Assembly: GCA_012728315.1 (NCBI GenBank)
Contig: JAAYFI010000065.1
Location: 62,001 to 126,000, forward strand
Reading direction: 5' to 3'
From: Gammaproteobacteria bacterium
GTDB taxonomy: Bacteria > Pseudomonadota > Gammaproteobacteria > Pseudomonadales > Pseudomonadaceae
Length of the DNA stretch: 64,000 nt
In this document: positions 19,956 to 29,849 of the stretch, piece after piece
Layout of the letters: each line of letters opens with the position of its first letter
Position numbering within the stretch: the first letter of the stretch is position 1
Program-made: the position numbers and the translations under genes
Notes under the pieces: model-generated
Seen by the model: only the letters and a program-made list of their open reading frames with translations
Told to the model about the DNA's origin: nothing
The model's database searches: none

Positions 19956-20405
19956 TTACTGGCCCAATGTGAGTACACGCTGCATCATCTGCTTGGCGGT
20001 ATTCATCATTTCAACGTTGGTTTGAAATGCGCGGCTGGCGGAAATCATGTCAGCCATTTCCTCCACCACATTCACATTCGGATAAAAAACATAACCATCA
20101 GCATTGGCCGATGGATGATTGGGCTCATAACGCGGCTGCAGATCACTTTGATCCTCGACAATGCCCAGCACCTGCACGCCTGCACCGGCCTGATCTTGCT
20201 CAGCAAATAAAGAGCCTTGCCCCAAACCACCGTTTAAGCTGTCTTGAAACACAGTGGCAAAAACAGGGTGTCGCGCACGATAGGTTTGATCGATACTCGA
20301 CGACACCGTTTCGGCATTGGCGATATTGCTAGAAATCGTATTTAAGCGCGTGCTTTGCGCGCTCATACCGCTACCGGCAATGTTAAAAACGCTGGAAAGA
20401 GACAT
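19956..20405 (-). CDS. flgC: Flagellar basal-body rod protein FlgC
   Basis: A proximal rod subunit of 149 residues. The N-terminal rod motif SGMSAQSTRLNTISSNIANAETV and the C-terminal helix SRAFQTNVEMMNTAKQMMQRVLTLGQ are characteristic. It lies 14 bp after flgB and 16 bp before flgD in one transcript. Confidence 0.96.
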   Translation of the reverse strand: MSLSSVFNIAGSGMSAQSTRLNTISSNIANAETVSSSIDQTYRARHPVFATVFQDSLNGGLGQGSLFAEQDQAGAGVQVLGIVEDQSDLQPRYEPNHPSANADGYVFYPNVNVVEEMADMISASRAFQTNVEMMNTAKQMMQRVLTLGQ

Positions 20406-20419
20406 AAGTGGGTACTCCT

Positions 20420-20827
20420 TTAGTCGCCGCGCAGGGCTGTTATCAACCCTTTAAACTTGTTATTCAGCAGCGTAAAACTGGCTTGAAACTGCACCGCATT
20501 TTCTGCATAAGTGGACTGTTCAACCTGTAAGTCAACGCTATTTTGATCAATGGACGCATGATGCACATTGCGAAAACGCAGCGCCGGGTCAGCCAATTGC
20601 AAAGGCTCTACGTCAAAATGCTGACGATTAGTGCGCTGCATCAATGGCTGCTTTTGTGCTTGCTGCTCGGCTTGCGCCGACAGCACACTGGCAAAATCTA
20701 AATCACGCGCCTTGTAGTGCGGGGTATCAGCATTGGCGATATTATTGGCCAGCACTTCAGCACGCTGAGCGCGAAAGCCAAGTGCCTTTTCGTGTATACC
20801 CAAGGCTTTATCGAAATTGATGCTCAT
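20420..20827 (-). CDS. flgB: Flagellar basal-body rod protein FlgB
   Basis: A proximal rod subunit of 135 residues and the first gene of the flgBCDE block. The rod signature is RAEVLANNIANADTPHYKARD, and the C-terminal helix SFTLLNNKFKGLITALRGD is typical. ATG at 20827 is chosen from the family N terminus MSINFDKALGIHEKAL; the open frame runs 26 codons further upstream, through the sigma-54 promoter, and is therefore not translated in full. Confidence 0.95.
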   Translation of the reverse strand: MSINFDKALGIHEKALGFRAQRAEVLANNIANADTPHYKARDLDFASVLSAQAEQQAQKQPLMQRTNRQHFDVEPLQLADPALRFRNVHHASIDQNSVDLQVEQSTYAENAVQFQASFTLLNNKFKGLITALRGD

Positions 20828-20864
20828 AACGCCACACCTACTATTAATGATCTTGCCTATTACA

Positions 20865-20882
20865 AAGCAATACTTATGCCAA
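20865..20882 (-). promoter_or_regulatory. Sigma-54 (RpoN) promoter of flgBCDE
   Basis: Reading leftward the site is TTGGCATAAGTATTGCTT, against the consensus TGGCAC-N5-TTGCW. The invariant GG and GC are both present with correct spacing. Transcription would start near 20855, about 28 bases before the flgB ATG. Class II flagellar genes of Pseudomonas are RpoN-dependent, which agrees. Confidence 0.8.
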
Positions 20883-20982
20883 CAGGCAAGATCCATATAA
20901 ATCAATAGGTTAGGAGATGCAGACTGTCAAATATCTGACTGATCGGCGGGTCATTGCCGTTTTCAAGCACCCTTTAGATCAG

Positions 20983-21015
20983 GAAAAAGAACAGGCGGCA
21001 AAAACTGACCGCCTG
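20983..21015 (-). terminator. Terminator of the YtoQ-family gene
   Basis: Reading leftward, CAGGCGG and CCGCCTG pair around a 10-nt loop and are followed by a T-rich tract (TTCTTTTT). Confidence 0.75.
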
Positions 21016-21028
21016 GCACAACAAAAAC

Positions 21029-21469
21029 TTAGGCCTGCGTGGTGTAACGCAAAATCTCGACAACCTGTGCGGGTGTGGTCGCCCAAGCCATAGCAGCAGC
21101 ATCCACTTCTTTGAGTGGGTGAATAATATCTTGCCCATGCAAAGTCACATAAGGCTTACCCAGCGCAGCGCAGTAACCTGCATCAAACGCAGCATTCCAC
21201 TGTTTGTACTTATCACCAAAACGCACAACAACAAGATCGCTTTGCTCAATCAAGGTTTTAGTCCGAATCGCATTGACTTTCGCCGACTGATGATCGCGCC
21301 AAAAACTATTCTCTTGTGCGCCTAAATGATCACCCGCGGCATCGCTAGCATCATGATCGGTCACCGCTGAAGTAAAGGTAATATCTAAACCTAAAGCCTC
21401 TGCACCCTGCTGAATCTCTTCACGCCATGGGGTGTGGATTTCTCCGGAAAGATACACGGTAAAACTCAT
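21029..21469 (-). CDS. YtoQ-family protein
   Basis: A 146-residue cytoplasmic protein of the YtoQ family, whose fold resembles nucleoside 2-deoxyribosyltransferases. Conserved features are the start VYLSGEIHTPWREEI, the central Asp/His-rich DHDASDAAGDHLG and the ending RFGDKYKQWNAAFDAGYC. The function of the family is unproven. ATG at 21469 has AAGGAG in place; the frame opens 19 codons earlier without support. It lies 65 bp downstream of apbC and may be co-transcribed. Confidence 0.85.
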   Translation of the reverse strand: MSFTVYLSGEIHTPWREEIQQGAEALGLDITFTSAVTDHDASDAAGDHLGAQENSFWRDHQSAKVNAIRTKTLIEQSDLVVVRFGDKYKQWNAAFDAGYCAALGKPYVTLHGQDIIHPLKEVDAAAMAWATTPAQVVEILRYTTQA

Positions 21470-21534
21470 TTTCAACTCCTTAATCAAGCAAAGGCGCTGG
21501 CTGAGCAACGCCTTAAACATTTGCACTTAAGTGC

Positions 21535-22629
21535 TTAGTCCTCACTGATTTCAATGTTTGGCATGGCTACACTTTCACGGTTAAGCACACTAATACGTGC
21601 AGCAACGGTACGGGCTAACTGCTGATAAATCATCGCAATCTGACTTTCAGGATCAGCACTGGCGGTTGGCTCACCACCATCGCACTGCAAACGAATCGCC
21701 ATCGACAAAGGCAAAGAAGCCAATAACTCCGCACCATAATTTGCCGCCAGACGCTCACCACCGCCTTCACCAAACAAGTGCTCGGCATGGCCGCAGTTTG
21801 AGCAAATATGCACCGCCATATTTTCGACGACGCCAAGAATAGGGATATTGACCTTACGGAACATCTCAATTCCTTTGCGCGCATCCAGCAAAGCAATATC
21901 TTGTGGCGTAGTCACTATCACAGCACCCGCCACTGGAACTTTTTGTGCCAAGGTCAACTGAATATCACCGGTACCCGGCGGCATATCAACCACTAAGTAA
22001 TCTAGGTTATCCCAAGCCGTTTGCGTGATCATCTGCAGCAAGGCACCAGAGGCCATAGGCCCGCGCCACACCATAGGGGTGTTGTCGGTCGCCAGAAACG
22101 CCATCGACATCACGGCAATGCCGTGCGCCTGAATCGGCACAAAGTATTTTTGATCGCGGATGACAGGCTGCGTCCCGCTGGGCACTCCCAGCATAATGCC
22201 TTGGCTCGGGCCATAAATATCAGCATCAAGGATACCCACTCGGGCACCCTCACGCGCCAAAGCTAAAGCCAAATTAGCTGCTGTAGTTGATTTACCGACA
22301 CCACCCTTGCCTGACGCAACAGCAATGACATTTTTCACGCCCATCAAAGTTGGGACATCAGCCTGACCTTTAGCGGCCTGAATAACTGTCTTAATCTTAA
22401 CCTCAGCATGGGCCACACCCGGTATTTGCTGCAAACTCATCTGCAGCATTTGCGCCCAGCCCGTTTTAAACTGGTCCGCTGGATAACCCAACTCAAGGTC
22501 GACTGAAACTCGATCACCTTGAATATCAATAGCGCGCACACAACCTGCGCTGACGGGGTCTGTATTTAAATTGGGATCAATCAGACCACTTAAGGTCGCT
22601 TCAACTGCGGCGCGGGTTACTGTACTCAT
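21535..22629 (-). CDS. apbC: Iron-sulfur cluster carrier protein ApbC (Mrp/NBP35 family)
   Basis: A P-loop ATPase of 364 residues that binds and transfers Fe-S clusters. It has an N-terminal DUF59/MIP18 domain (about 1-90), the deviant Walker A GKGGVGKST, the Mrp signature (DMPPGTGDIQLTLAQ) and the cluster-ligating CSNCGH near the C-terminal third. ATG at 22629 follows GGAGAG; an in-frame ATG 33 bases upstream is less supported. It is divergent from metG, the pairing usual in gammaproteobacteria. Confidence 0.95.
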   Translation of the reverse strand: MSTVTRAAVEATLSGLIDPNLNTDPVSAGCVRAIDIQGDRVSVDLELGYPADQFKTGWAQMLQMSLQQIPGVAHAEVKIKTVIQAAKGQADVPTLMGVKNVIAVASGKGGVGKSTTAANLALALAREGARVGILDADIYGPSQGIMLGVPSGTQPVIRDQKYFVPIQAHGIAVMSMAFLATDNTPMVWRGPMASGALLQMITQTAWDNLDYLVVDMPPGTGDIQLTLAQKVPVAGAVIVTTPQDIALLDARKGIEMFRKVNIPILGVVENMAVHICSNCGHAEHLFGEGGGERLAANYGAELLASLPLSMAIRLQCDGGEPTASADPESQIAMIYQQLARTVAARISVLNRESVAMPNIEISED

Positions 22630-22797
22630 AAGGCTCTCCACTGCGACAAATAAACTAAACAATAAACATTCTAACCTAACCTGACCATTAAGACCTTAAT
22701 CGCCCGCAAGCTCAGATTGGACAAGGGATGAAAAAAACACGCATTGCCTATATAGTAGCTGACTTATTTCTATTCACTTTTAGTAGTTAGGAAAACC

Positions 22798-24846
22798 ATG
22801 AGCCAAGCCCGCAAAATTTTAGTGACCAGCGCCCTGCCCTATGCCAACGGCTCCATCCACCTTGGCCATATGCTTGAATACATTCAGACCGATATGTGGG
22901 TTCGCTTTCAAAAAATGCGCGGCAATCAATGCATCTACGTCTGCGCTGACGACGCCCATGGCTCCGCCATTATGTTACGTGCAGAGCATGAAGGCATTAC
23001 ACCTGAACAACTCATTGATAATGTACATGCTGAGCACAGTGCTGACTTTGCAGATTTCTTAGTTGATTTTGATAATTTTTACAGCACCCACAGTGAAGAA
23101 AATCGCGAGCTCTCCGAAGAGATTTACAAACGCTTGCAAGCCGCTGGCCATATCGCCACACGTTCGGTGACGCAGTATTTTGATCCTGAAAAAGGCATGT
23201 TTCTCGCTGATCGCTTTATTAAAGGCACATGCCCAAAATGTACAACACCGGACCAATACGGTGACAACTGTGAAAAATGCGGCGCCACTTACCACCCCAC
23301 TGAGCTGAAAGATCCACGCTCAGCCATTTCTGGCGCAACACCGGTCTTAAAAGACTCAGAACACTACTTCTTTAAGCTGCCTAACTTCCAAACGATGCTG
23401 CAAGAGTGGACCCGTAGCGGCACCCTGCAAGAGTCGGTCGCCAACAAACTGGCAGAATGGCTCGACAGCGGCCTGCAAGAGTGGGATATCTCTCGTGATG
23501 CGCCTTACTTTGGTTTTGAAATCCCAGGTGCGCCGGGTAAATATTTTTATGTATGGCTGGATGCACCCATTGGCTATATGGCCAGCTTTAAAAACCTCTG
23601 CGCACGTCGCCCGGATTTAGATTTTGATGCATTTTGGAGTAAAGACTCAACAGCCGAGCTGTACCATTTTATTGGCAAAGACATCATTAACTTCCACGCC
23701 TTATTTTGGCCAGCCATGCTCGACGGCGCCGATTTCCGCAAGCCAACAGGCGTCAATGTGCATGGTTACCTGACGGTAAATGGCGCCAAAATGTCTAAAT
23801 CACGCGGTACTTTTATTAAGGCACGCACTTATTTAGATCATTTAAACCCTGAGTACTTACGCTACTACTATGCTTCGAAACTGGGTCGTGGTGTTGAAGA
23901 TCTAGATTTAAACCTTGAAGACTTTATTCATAAAGTTAACTCTGATCTCGTTGGTAAAGTGGTAAATATTGCCAGCCGCTGCGCCGGTTTTATTCAAAAA
24001 GGTAACAACGGGATGCTGGTCGCAGACATGCCGAACCCTGATCTGTGGCAAAAATTCCAAGACGCGATGCCATCCATTGCCAAAGCCTACGAGGCTCGCG
24101 ACTTTGCCCGCGCCATGCGCGAAATTATGGCGCTAGCCGATGCAGCCAATGCTTGGATCGCGGAGCAAGCACCTTGGGCAATGAATAAAATTGAAGGCCA
24201 ACAAGCGCAAGTTCAGGCAATTTGCTCGCAAGCCATCAACCTGTTTAAACAGCTGGTTATTCTTTTAAAACCTGTGCTGCCGAAACTGGCCAGCGATGCT
24301 GAGCAATTCCTCAATGTAGCCCCACTGAACTGGGACAACCTAGGCACTGCACTCGGCGCACATCAACTCAATCCATTCACTGCTTTATTGACCCGCGTTG
24401 ACGCTAAGCATGTGCAAGCCATGATTGAATCCTCAAAAGAAGACTTATTAGAAATGGACACAAATAACACTACCGCAACAACCAGCAATGGTGAGCTCGA
24501 AAAAGAACCCCTCGCCAAAGAAATTGATTTCAATAGCTTTGCCGCTGTGGATTTACGTATTGCTTTAATTGAAAAAGCCAGCTTAGTAGAAGGCGCCGAT
24601 AAATTACTGCAACTGACCCTCGATCTTGGTGGCGTCAAACGTAATGTATTCTCAGGCATTAAAAGCGCCTACCCTGATCCTTCTAAACTCGAAGGCCGCC
24701 TCACCTTATATGTAGCTAACCTTGCTGCACGTAAAATGAAATTTGGTGTTTCCGAAGGCATGGTGCTGGCTGCCGGCCCAGGCGGTGAAGAAATCTACCT
24801 GCTGAGCCCAGATCATGGCGCACGCCCAGGACAGCGGGTGATGTAA
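22798..24846 (+). CDS. metG: Methionyl-tRNA synthetase
   Basis: A class I synthetase charging tRNA-Met, 682 residues. HLGH is at residues 21-24 and KMSKS at 331-335. A zinc knuckle with four cysteines lies near 145-161. The C-terminal 110 residues form the tRNA-binding (Trbp111-like) dimerisation domain, so this is the long, dimeric form. It stands divergent from apbC. Confidence 0.98.
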   Translation: MSQARKILVTSALPYANGSIHLGHMLEYIQTDMWVRFQKMRGNQCIYVCADDAHGSAIMLRAEHEGITPEQLIDNVHAEHSADFADFLVDFDNFYSTHSEENRELSEEIYKRLQAAGHIATRSVTQYFDPEKGMFLADRFIKGTCPKCTTPDQYGDNCEKCGATYHPTELKDPRSAISGATPVLKDSEHYFFKLPNFQTMLQEWTRSGTLQESVANKLAEWLDSGLQEWDISRDAPYFGFEIPGAPGKYFYVWLDAPIGYMASFKNLCARRPDLDFDAFWSKDSTAELYHFIGKDIINFHALFWPAMLDGADFRKPTGVNVHGYLTVNGAKMSKSRGTFIKARTYLDHLNPEYLRYYYASKLGRGVEDLDLNLEDFIHKVNSDLVGKVVNIASRCAGFIQKGNNGMLVADMPNPDLWQKFQDAMPSIAKAYEARDFARAMREIMALADAANAWIAEQAPWAMNKIEGQQAQVQAICSQAINLFKQLVILLKPVLPKLASDAEQFLNVAPLNWDNLGTALGAHQLNPFTALLTRVDAKHVQAMIESSKEDLLEMDTNNTTATTSNGELEKEPLAKEIDFNSFAAVDLRIALIEKASLVEGADKLLQLTLDLGGVKRNVFSGIKSAYPDPSKLEGRLTLYVANLAARKMKFGVSEGMVLAAGPGGEEIYLLSPDHGARPGQRVM

Positions 24847-24854
24847 ACAACTCA

Positions 24855-24884
24855 AGCATAGCCGATACACCCATCGGCTATGCT
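24855..24884. terminator. Perfect hairpin after metG
   Basis: A 12-bp stem AGCATAGCCGAT/ATCGGCTATGCT with a 6-nt loop starts 9 bp after the metG stop. No T tract follows, so it is either a weak terminator or an mRNA 3'-end stabiliser. Confidence 0.6.
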
Positions 24885-24981
24885 GTTACAGACGTATGTG
24901 TATGGCAACACTGCTAAATAGCACCTATGCTGCCCTCTCCTCCAAAGCACTACTGCCCCTGAGGCACAACGAGATATTGTT

Positions 24982-26316
24982 ATGCTTAAACGCTCGCTAA
25001 CTTTTTTATATCTAGTGCTGGGCTTAGCCTGCGTATGGCCTAGTGCCGCACAAGCTAAACAGGTTCCATCCACCTATGCATTTCCAGTGACCAATCCGTT
25101 TGAAGCGACGATTGCAGGAACACCCAGCGCTTTGCGCCCGCCTCTGCCTAAGGATGCAGATATCAAACAAAAGGACTACAGCTTACGCCTACGTCCAGAA
25201 CGCGAATACACCTTGCCCAGTAACTTCTGGCCCGTTAAAACGTTTAGCTATCGCTTAGCTAAACAAAGCAAAGCCGCGCCTCTGATTTTTGTGATCGCCG
25301 GCACCGGCGCTTACTACTCAAGCAGCACCATGGAGTATCTAAAAAAACTTTTTTACGGTGCAGGCTTTCATGTTGCTCTTATTTCGTCACCCACCGCCTA
25401 TGACTTTATGGTGGGCGCATCGCCCTATGCGACCCCAGGCTACTCACCACAAGACGCTAAAGATTTATATAACGTGATGCGCGCCATTAAAAAGCAGCAC
25501 CCACAGCTTGCAGTCAGTGAATGGCATTTAACCGGTTACAGCCTCGGCGCTTTACAGGCTGCATTTGTCAGCCATTTGGATGAGCAAGAACAAGCGTTTA
25601 ACTTTAAGCGCGTGCTGCTCTTAAACCCACCCGTCAACCTGTACACCTCGGTTAGCAATCTCAATCGTTTAACGCATGTGCAGGCAGTGAACTCAACAGA
25701 AACACGCACCTTTTACCAGTTAATGCTCGATAAATTAACCCGCTTTTTCCATGACAAAGGCCGTTTCGACTTTAATGAAGCGGTGCTCTTAGACTTCCAA
25801 AACTCATCAGAAAAACTCAGTGATAATGAGCTCGCCATGCTGATTGGTAGCGTATTTCGCTTTACCGCTGCAGATATAAACTTCACTTCAGATTTAATCA
25901 ATCGCCGAGGCATTATCACTCCGCCACAAAAGAAAATATACGACAGCACCAGCTTAACGCCTTTCTTTAAGGCCGCATTGCTATGTGATTTCGAGTGTTA
26001 TATCCAAGAACAACTGCTACCTTTTTGGCGCGTCCACGTTAAAAAACAATTGAACGCACCGCGCACGAATAACCCAGCAGATCTGGAAGAGCTGACCCAT
26101 GCCAGCAGCCTATATGCCCTCGCTGACTATCTGCGCACCACAGCTAAAATAGGCGTGATGCACAATGCCGATGACATCATTTTAGGTGCAGGTGATATAG
26201 AGTTTTTACGCAAACATTTTGCTGATCGTCTCACCCTATACCCCTATGGCGGGCATCTGGGCAATTTGGATTACCGTGATAATGCAGCCGATATATTGGA
26301 GTTTTTCCATGACTAG
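24982..26316 (+). CDS. Exported alpha/beta-hydrolase, upstream partner of mlaA
   Basis: A 444-residue protein with a signal peptide (residues 1 to about 25, ending AAQAK) and an alpha/beta-hydrolase fold. The nucleophile elbow is GYSLG and an oxyanion-type loop IAGTGAYYSS precedes it. The late YPYGGHLGNLDY segment supplies a candidate catalytic His. Its substrate is unknown. Its stop overlaps the mlaA start by 8 bp, so the two are translationally coupled; a role in outer-membrane lipid handling is inferred from that coupling only. Confidence 0.78.
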   Translation: MLKRSLTFLYLVLGLACVWPSAAQAKQVPSTYAFPVTNPFEATIAGTPSALRPPLPKDADIKQKDYSLRLRPEREYTLPSNFWPVKTFSYRLAKQSKAAPLIFVIAGTGAYYSSSTMEYLKKLFYGAGFHVALISSPTAYDFMVGASPYATPGYSPQDAKDLYNVMRAIKKQHPQLAVSEWHLTGYSLGALQAAFVSHLDEQEQAFNFKRVLLLNPPVNLYTSVSNLNRLTHVQAVNSTETRTFYQLMLDKLTRFFHDKGRFDFNEAVLLDFQNSSEKLSDNELAMLIGSVFRFTAADINFTSDLINRRGIITPPQKKIYDSTSLTPFFKAALLCDFECYIQEQLLPFWRVHVKKQLNAPRTNNPADLEELTHASSLYALADYLRTTAKIGVMHNADDIILGAGDIEFLRKHFADRLTLYPYGGHLGNLDYRDNAADILEFFHD

Positions 26317-27094
26317 AACTCAGGCCTTGCGCCCCTATTGGCTCCCTGCATTACTCTTTTTAGGCTTATCGCACACCTACGCGGCAGAAAAAATCGATGC
26401 GGACGGCTTTAAAAACCCTTTGCAAAACCTAGAGTTTTCCACAGACCCAGGCCAACATGAGTTTGAGCGCGCCACTTTAGAAGCGCTAAATATCAGCGAT
26501 CCACTGGAAGCATGGAACCGTAACGTCTATCACTTTAATTACCGCTTTGATCAATGGGTATTCTTACCTGTAGTCAAAGGCTACAGCACAGTCACTCCAC
26601 ATTTTGTGCGTACCGGTGTGAGCAACTTCTTTAGCAATCTAGGCGAGATTCCAACACTGGCCAATAGTATCTTGCAGCTCAAGGGCCAGCGCGCCATGGA
26701 AACCACTGCGCGTATTTTATTTAATACGATTTTCGGCGTTGCCGGTCTTTGGGATCCTGCGACGAAAATGGGTTTAGCTAAAAACCATGAAGACTTTGGC
26801 CAGACTCTAGGCTATTACGGCGTACCCCACGGCCCGTACTTAATGCTGCCTTTTCTAGGCCCATCCAACCTACGTGATACCAGCGGTATTGTGGCTGACT
26901 TTAGTTTAGACAGCAGCGTGAACTGGCTCAATATGGCCAAAGAGAGTCAACGTAATCCAGAGATTTTCGCCCTCAAGATTATTGATCAACGCTATATCAC
27001 TGAACTGCGCTACGGCCAGCTAAATACCCCGTTTGAGTACGAAAAGATTCGCTACGCCTACACCAAGGCCCGCGAGCTTAAAATTGCTGAGTAG
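26309..27094 (+). CDS. mlaA: MlaA/VacJ family outer-membrane lipid asymmetry protein
   Basis: MlaA sits in the outer membrane with porins and removes mislocalised phospholipids, handing them to the periplasmic Mla system. The 261-residue protein has the MlaA core (DPLEAWNRNVYHFNYRFDQWVFLPVVKGY) and the GLAKNHEDFGQTLGYYGVPHGPYLMLP signature. The N terminus looks like a signal peptide ending SHTYAA, but no lipobox cysteine is visible, unlike E. coli MlaA. ATG at 26309 overlaps the hydrolase stop codon. Other mla genes are not in the window. Confidence 0.9.
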   Translation: MTRTQALRPYWLPALLFLGLSHTYAAEKIDADGFKNPLQNLEFSTDPGQHEFERATLEALNISDPLEAWNRNVYHFNYRFDQWVFLPVVKGYSTVTPHFVRTGVSNFFSNLGEIPTLANSILQLKGQRAMETTARILFNTIFGVAGLWDPATKMGLAKNHEDFGQTLGYYGVPHGPYLMLPFLGPSNLRDTSGIVADFSLDSSVNWLNMAKESQRNPEIFALKIIDQRYITELRYGQLNTPFEYEKIRYAYTKARELKIAE

Positions 27095-27189
27095 TTAAAC
27101 ATTAGGGTAGCGAGCCGGCATTCACTGATCATGCATTCGGCAATCAGGCCCCGCAGCTCAGGCGCAACAGCAGCGCCTTGGCTACATAG

Positions 27190-27262
27190 CCGATTGACAT
27201 CCTCACCGCCCAAAATCCACCCTCGCAACTAAAATTACGGGGGGCTTTCGCGCAAAACTGAT
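27190..27262 (-). mobile_element. Possible right-end remnant of an IS200/IS605-type element
   Basis: Read leftward, the sequence runs GCGAAAGCCCCCC, then an AT-rich stretch, then GGGCGGTGAGGATGTCAA. An ending of the form GGxGAGGATGTCAA with a C-rich arm before it resembles the 3' end of the omega-RNA/right end of IS1341-type elements from memory. No tnpA or tnpB fragment is nearby, so only a scar would remain. This is a tentative call. Confidence 0.25.
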
Positions 27263-27323
27263 AAGCACAGTCCAGCAGCCGCCATCAAAGGCAAAGACGG
27301 ATAACAGCTAGACCAAGGCGGGA

Positions 27324-27932
27324 TTAGTTATTTTCAAAAAACCGTCGTACAGGGCCAAAAGAGCGACGGTAAATCGGCGTTGGCCCGAGCTCTTGCAAAG
27401 CCTTGAGGTGCGCTGGCGTCGGATAGCCTTTGTGCTTGGCAATCCCGTAACCGGGATATTGTTGATCCAAAATCGCCATTTCTCGATCTCGACTGACCTT
27501 GGCCAAAATAGATGCGGCAGAGATTTCCGCCACCAAGCCATCCCCCTGCACAACAGCTTCGCTGGGTATACTCAACTGCGGACAACGATTACCATCAATC
27601 AAAGCCAAATCAGGCTTAATCGACAAACCCTGCACCGCACGCTGCATGGCAAGCATAGTAGCCTGCAAAATATTCAATCGATCAATTTCTTCAACTTCAG
27701 CACGGGCAATACACCAAGCCAAAGCTTTTGTTTGGATCTCGACAAATAATGCCTCACGTTTTTTTTCAGTGAGCTTCTTAGAATCATTTAAGCCTGCGAT
27801 AGGATTGTTGGGATCTAAGATAACCGCAGCCGTCACTACAGGTCCACATAATGGTCCACGCCCGACTTCGTCAACACCAGCAATCCGCTTACCGACCCAC
27901 GCCTGCTGCAGCAATTCAAGTTGCATCGGCAT
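27324..27932 (-). CDS. rnhB: Ribonuclease HII
   Basis: RNase HII cuts RNA in RNA-DNA hybrids and removes single ribonucleotides from DNA. The 202-residue protein has the [15 protein letters not shown] active-site motif with its DE pair, the IDGN motif and the late KHKGYPT segment. It overlaps lpxB by 17 bp. In Pseudomonas dnaE follows; here the gene is last and is convergent with mlaA. Confidence 0.96.
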   Translation of the reverse strand: MPMQLELLQQAWVGKRIAGVDEVGRGPLCGPVVTAAVILDPNNPIAGLNDSKKLTEKKREALFVEIQTKALAWCIARAEVEEIDRLNILQATMLAMQRAVQGLSIKPDLALIDGNRCPQLSIPSEAVVQGDGLVAEISAASILAKVSRDREMAILDQQYPGYGIAKHKGYPTPAHLKALQELGPTPIYRRSFGPVRRFFENN

Positions 27933-29073
27933 AGCCTAAAAGCTGCAAAATACCTTGTGCTGCTCGCTGCGAGGCATTACAACGCAATGATTGATGCAGC
28001 TCGGTAAAACGCTGAGTTTGCTGCGAGCCATCGCGCAGCTGGGCTAAAACTGCATCCCCTAAGGCTTCTGCTGTCGCTGCATCTTGAATAAACTCGGGCA
28101 CCAACATCTGTGCTGCAAGCAAATTAGGCAAAGAGACATAGGGACTTTTGACCATTCGTTTTAACAGCCAATAACTGACTGGCGCCAACTTGTAGGCCAC
28201 CACCATCGGCTTTTTAAACAATAAGGCTTCAAGCGTCGCCGTACCGGAGGCAATTAATACCGCATCACAGGCCTGCAAGGCGGTTTGTGACTGCCCATCT
28301 AAAATCTCAATAGGCAGGTTTGGCATGCCTGCTAACATGGCTTCGAGCTGCTCACGGCGTGCTTGATTGGCCGCTGGAAGAATAAAACGCAAATGAGGTT
28401 TTTCGGCTAATAAGTAGCGTGCCGTATCGATAAACAAAGGGCCAAGTTTAGCCACTTCGCCGCCGCGACTGCCCGGCAATAATGCCACCACTTGCGCATC
28501 AGCAGGCAAACCTAACAGCTCTCGCGCTGGCTGAGCGTCATTATGTAAAGCCACACTGTCGGCCAATGGATGACCGACAAAGAGTACCGGCACTTGGTGC
28601 TCTCGATAAAACTGCGCCTCAAAGGGCAGCAAAGTGAGCATCAAATCACAGCCTTTGCGTATTTTAAGCACGCGCTTTTGCCGCCACGCCCACACCGAGG
28701 GGCTGACATAGTGCACGGTTTTAATCCCGGCAGCACGCAATTGCAATTCAATGGTCAAATTAAAGTCAGGCGCATCAATCCCAATAAATACATCAGGACG
28801 CTGTTCTTTAAAGGTCGCAATTAAGCGTTTTCGACGTGCTAACAGCTCTGGCAAACGCCCTAACACTTCCACCAAGCCCATAATAGCTAGACGCTCCATG
28901 GGAAAGTACGACTGTAAGCCTTGCGCTTGCATTAAAGGCCCGCCCACTCCAATAAACTCAATATTGGCATGCTGGGCGCGTAAAGCCTGCATCAAGCCAG
29001 CACCTAAGATATCACCTGAGGCCTCACCGGCCACTAAAGCAACTTTGAGCGGGGCCTGCTGTTGCTCAGCCAT
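27916..29073 (-). CDS. lpxB: Lipid-A-disaccharide synthase LpxB
   Basis: A peripheral inner-membrane glycosyltransferase (GT19, 385 residues) that joins UDP-diacylglucosamine and lipid X. The [12 protein letters not shown] start and the [13 protein letters not shown] segment are family signatures. The start codon overlaps the lpxA stop by one base (TAATG), a tight coupling. Confidence 0.97.
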   Translation of the reverse strand: MAEQQQAPLKVALVAGEASGDILGAGLMQALRAQHANIEFIGVGGPLMQAQGLQSYFPMERLAIMGLVEVLGRLPELLARRKRLIATFKEQRPDVFIGIDAPDFNLTIELQLRAAGIKTVHYVSPSVWAWRQKRVLKIRKGCDLMLTLLPFEAQFYREHQVPVLFVGHPLADSVALHNDAQPARELLGLPADAQVVALLPGSRGGEVAKLGPLFIDTARYLLAEKPHLRFILPAANQARREQLEAMLAGMPNLPIEILDGQSQTALQACDAVLIASGTATLEALLFKKPMVVAYKLAPVSYWLLKRMVKSPYVSLPNLLAAQMLVPEFIQDAATAEALGDAVLAQLRDGSQQTQRFTELHQSLRCNASQRAAQGILQLLGYADAT

Positions 29074-29849
29074 TAGCGGGTGATACCTCTGGAAGACTGG
29101 CGAATGGACTCACAGAACAGGGCAACTTCCGAGTACTCAGCAGCACTCTCATTAAGCGCCTGCAACGCTTCATCAATAGTTAAGCCTTGACGGTAGACCG
29201 TTTTATAAGCGCGACGTAGAGCCTGAATTGCTTGATCGGAGAAGCCACGGCGACGCATTCCCTCAAAGTTCATACTACGCGCTTCAGCAGGATTCCCTGC
29301 CACAGTGACAAACGCTGGGATATCTTTACCGACAGCGCTGCCCATAGCAGTAAAACTATGTGCACCAATATGGCAGTACTGATGCACTAAAGTATAGCCG
29401 GACAAGATGGCCCAATCATCAATATGCACATGCCCTGCCAGAGCGGTGTTATTGACTAAAATACAGTGATTACCAATAACACTGTCATGGCCAATATGCG
29501 CATAGGCCATAATTAAGTTATGGCTACCTATAGTGGTTTCAGAACGGTCTTGCACAGTACCCCGGTGAATTGTGACACCTTCACGAATCACATTATGATC
29601 GCCAATCACTAAGCGGGTGGCTTCACCTTGATACTTTAAGTCTGGGGTGTCTTCACCCACCGAAGAAAACTGATAAATATGGTTATGGCAACCAATCCGT
29701 GTAGGACCTTTCAGCACCACATGGGATGCGATAATTGATCCAGCGCCAACTTCAACATCGGGACCAATAATCGTCCATGGCCCAACGCTAACATCATCCG
29801 CAAGTTTAGCTGACGGATCAATAATGGCACGAGGATCAATCAAACTCAT
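29073..29849 (-). CDS. lpxA: UDP-N-acetylglucosamine acyltransferase LpxA
   Basis: LpxA adds the first acyl chain in lipid A synthesis, using acyl-ACP. The 258-residue protein is a left-handed beta-helix of hexapeptide repeats with a helical C-terminal domain (about 190-258). The catalytic histidine is in the [12 protein letters not shown] region. It overlaps fabZ by 4 bp (ATGA) and lpxB by one base. Confidence 0.97.
   Translation of the reverse strand: MSLIDPRAIIDPSAKLADDVSVGPWTIIGPDVEVGAGSIIASHVVLKGPTRIGCHNHIYQFSSVGEDTPDLKYQGEATRLVIGDHNVIREGVTIHRGTVQDRSETTIGSHNLIMAYAHIGHDSVIGNHCILVNNTALAGHVHIDDWAILSGYTLVHQYCHIGAHSFTAMGSAVGKDIPAFVTVAGNPAEARSMNFEGMRRRGFSDQAIQALRRAYKTVYRQGLTIDEALQALNESAAEYSEVALFCESIRQSSRGITR

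Noticed and set aside
26219..26308. Longer N terminus for MlaA
   Set aside because: The extension lies inside the hydrolase gene in another frame and would bury the signal peptide; the ATG at 26309 overlapping the stop is better.
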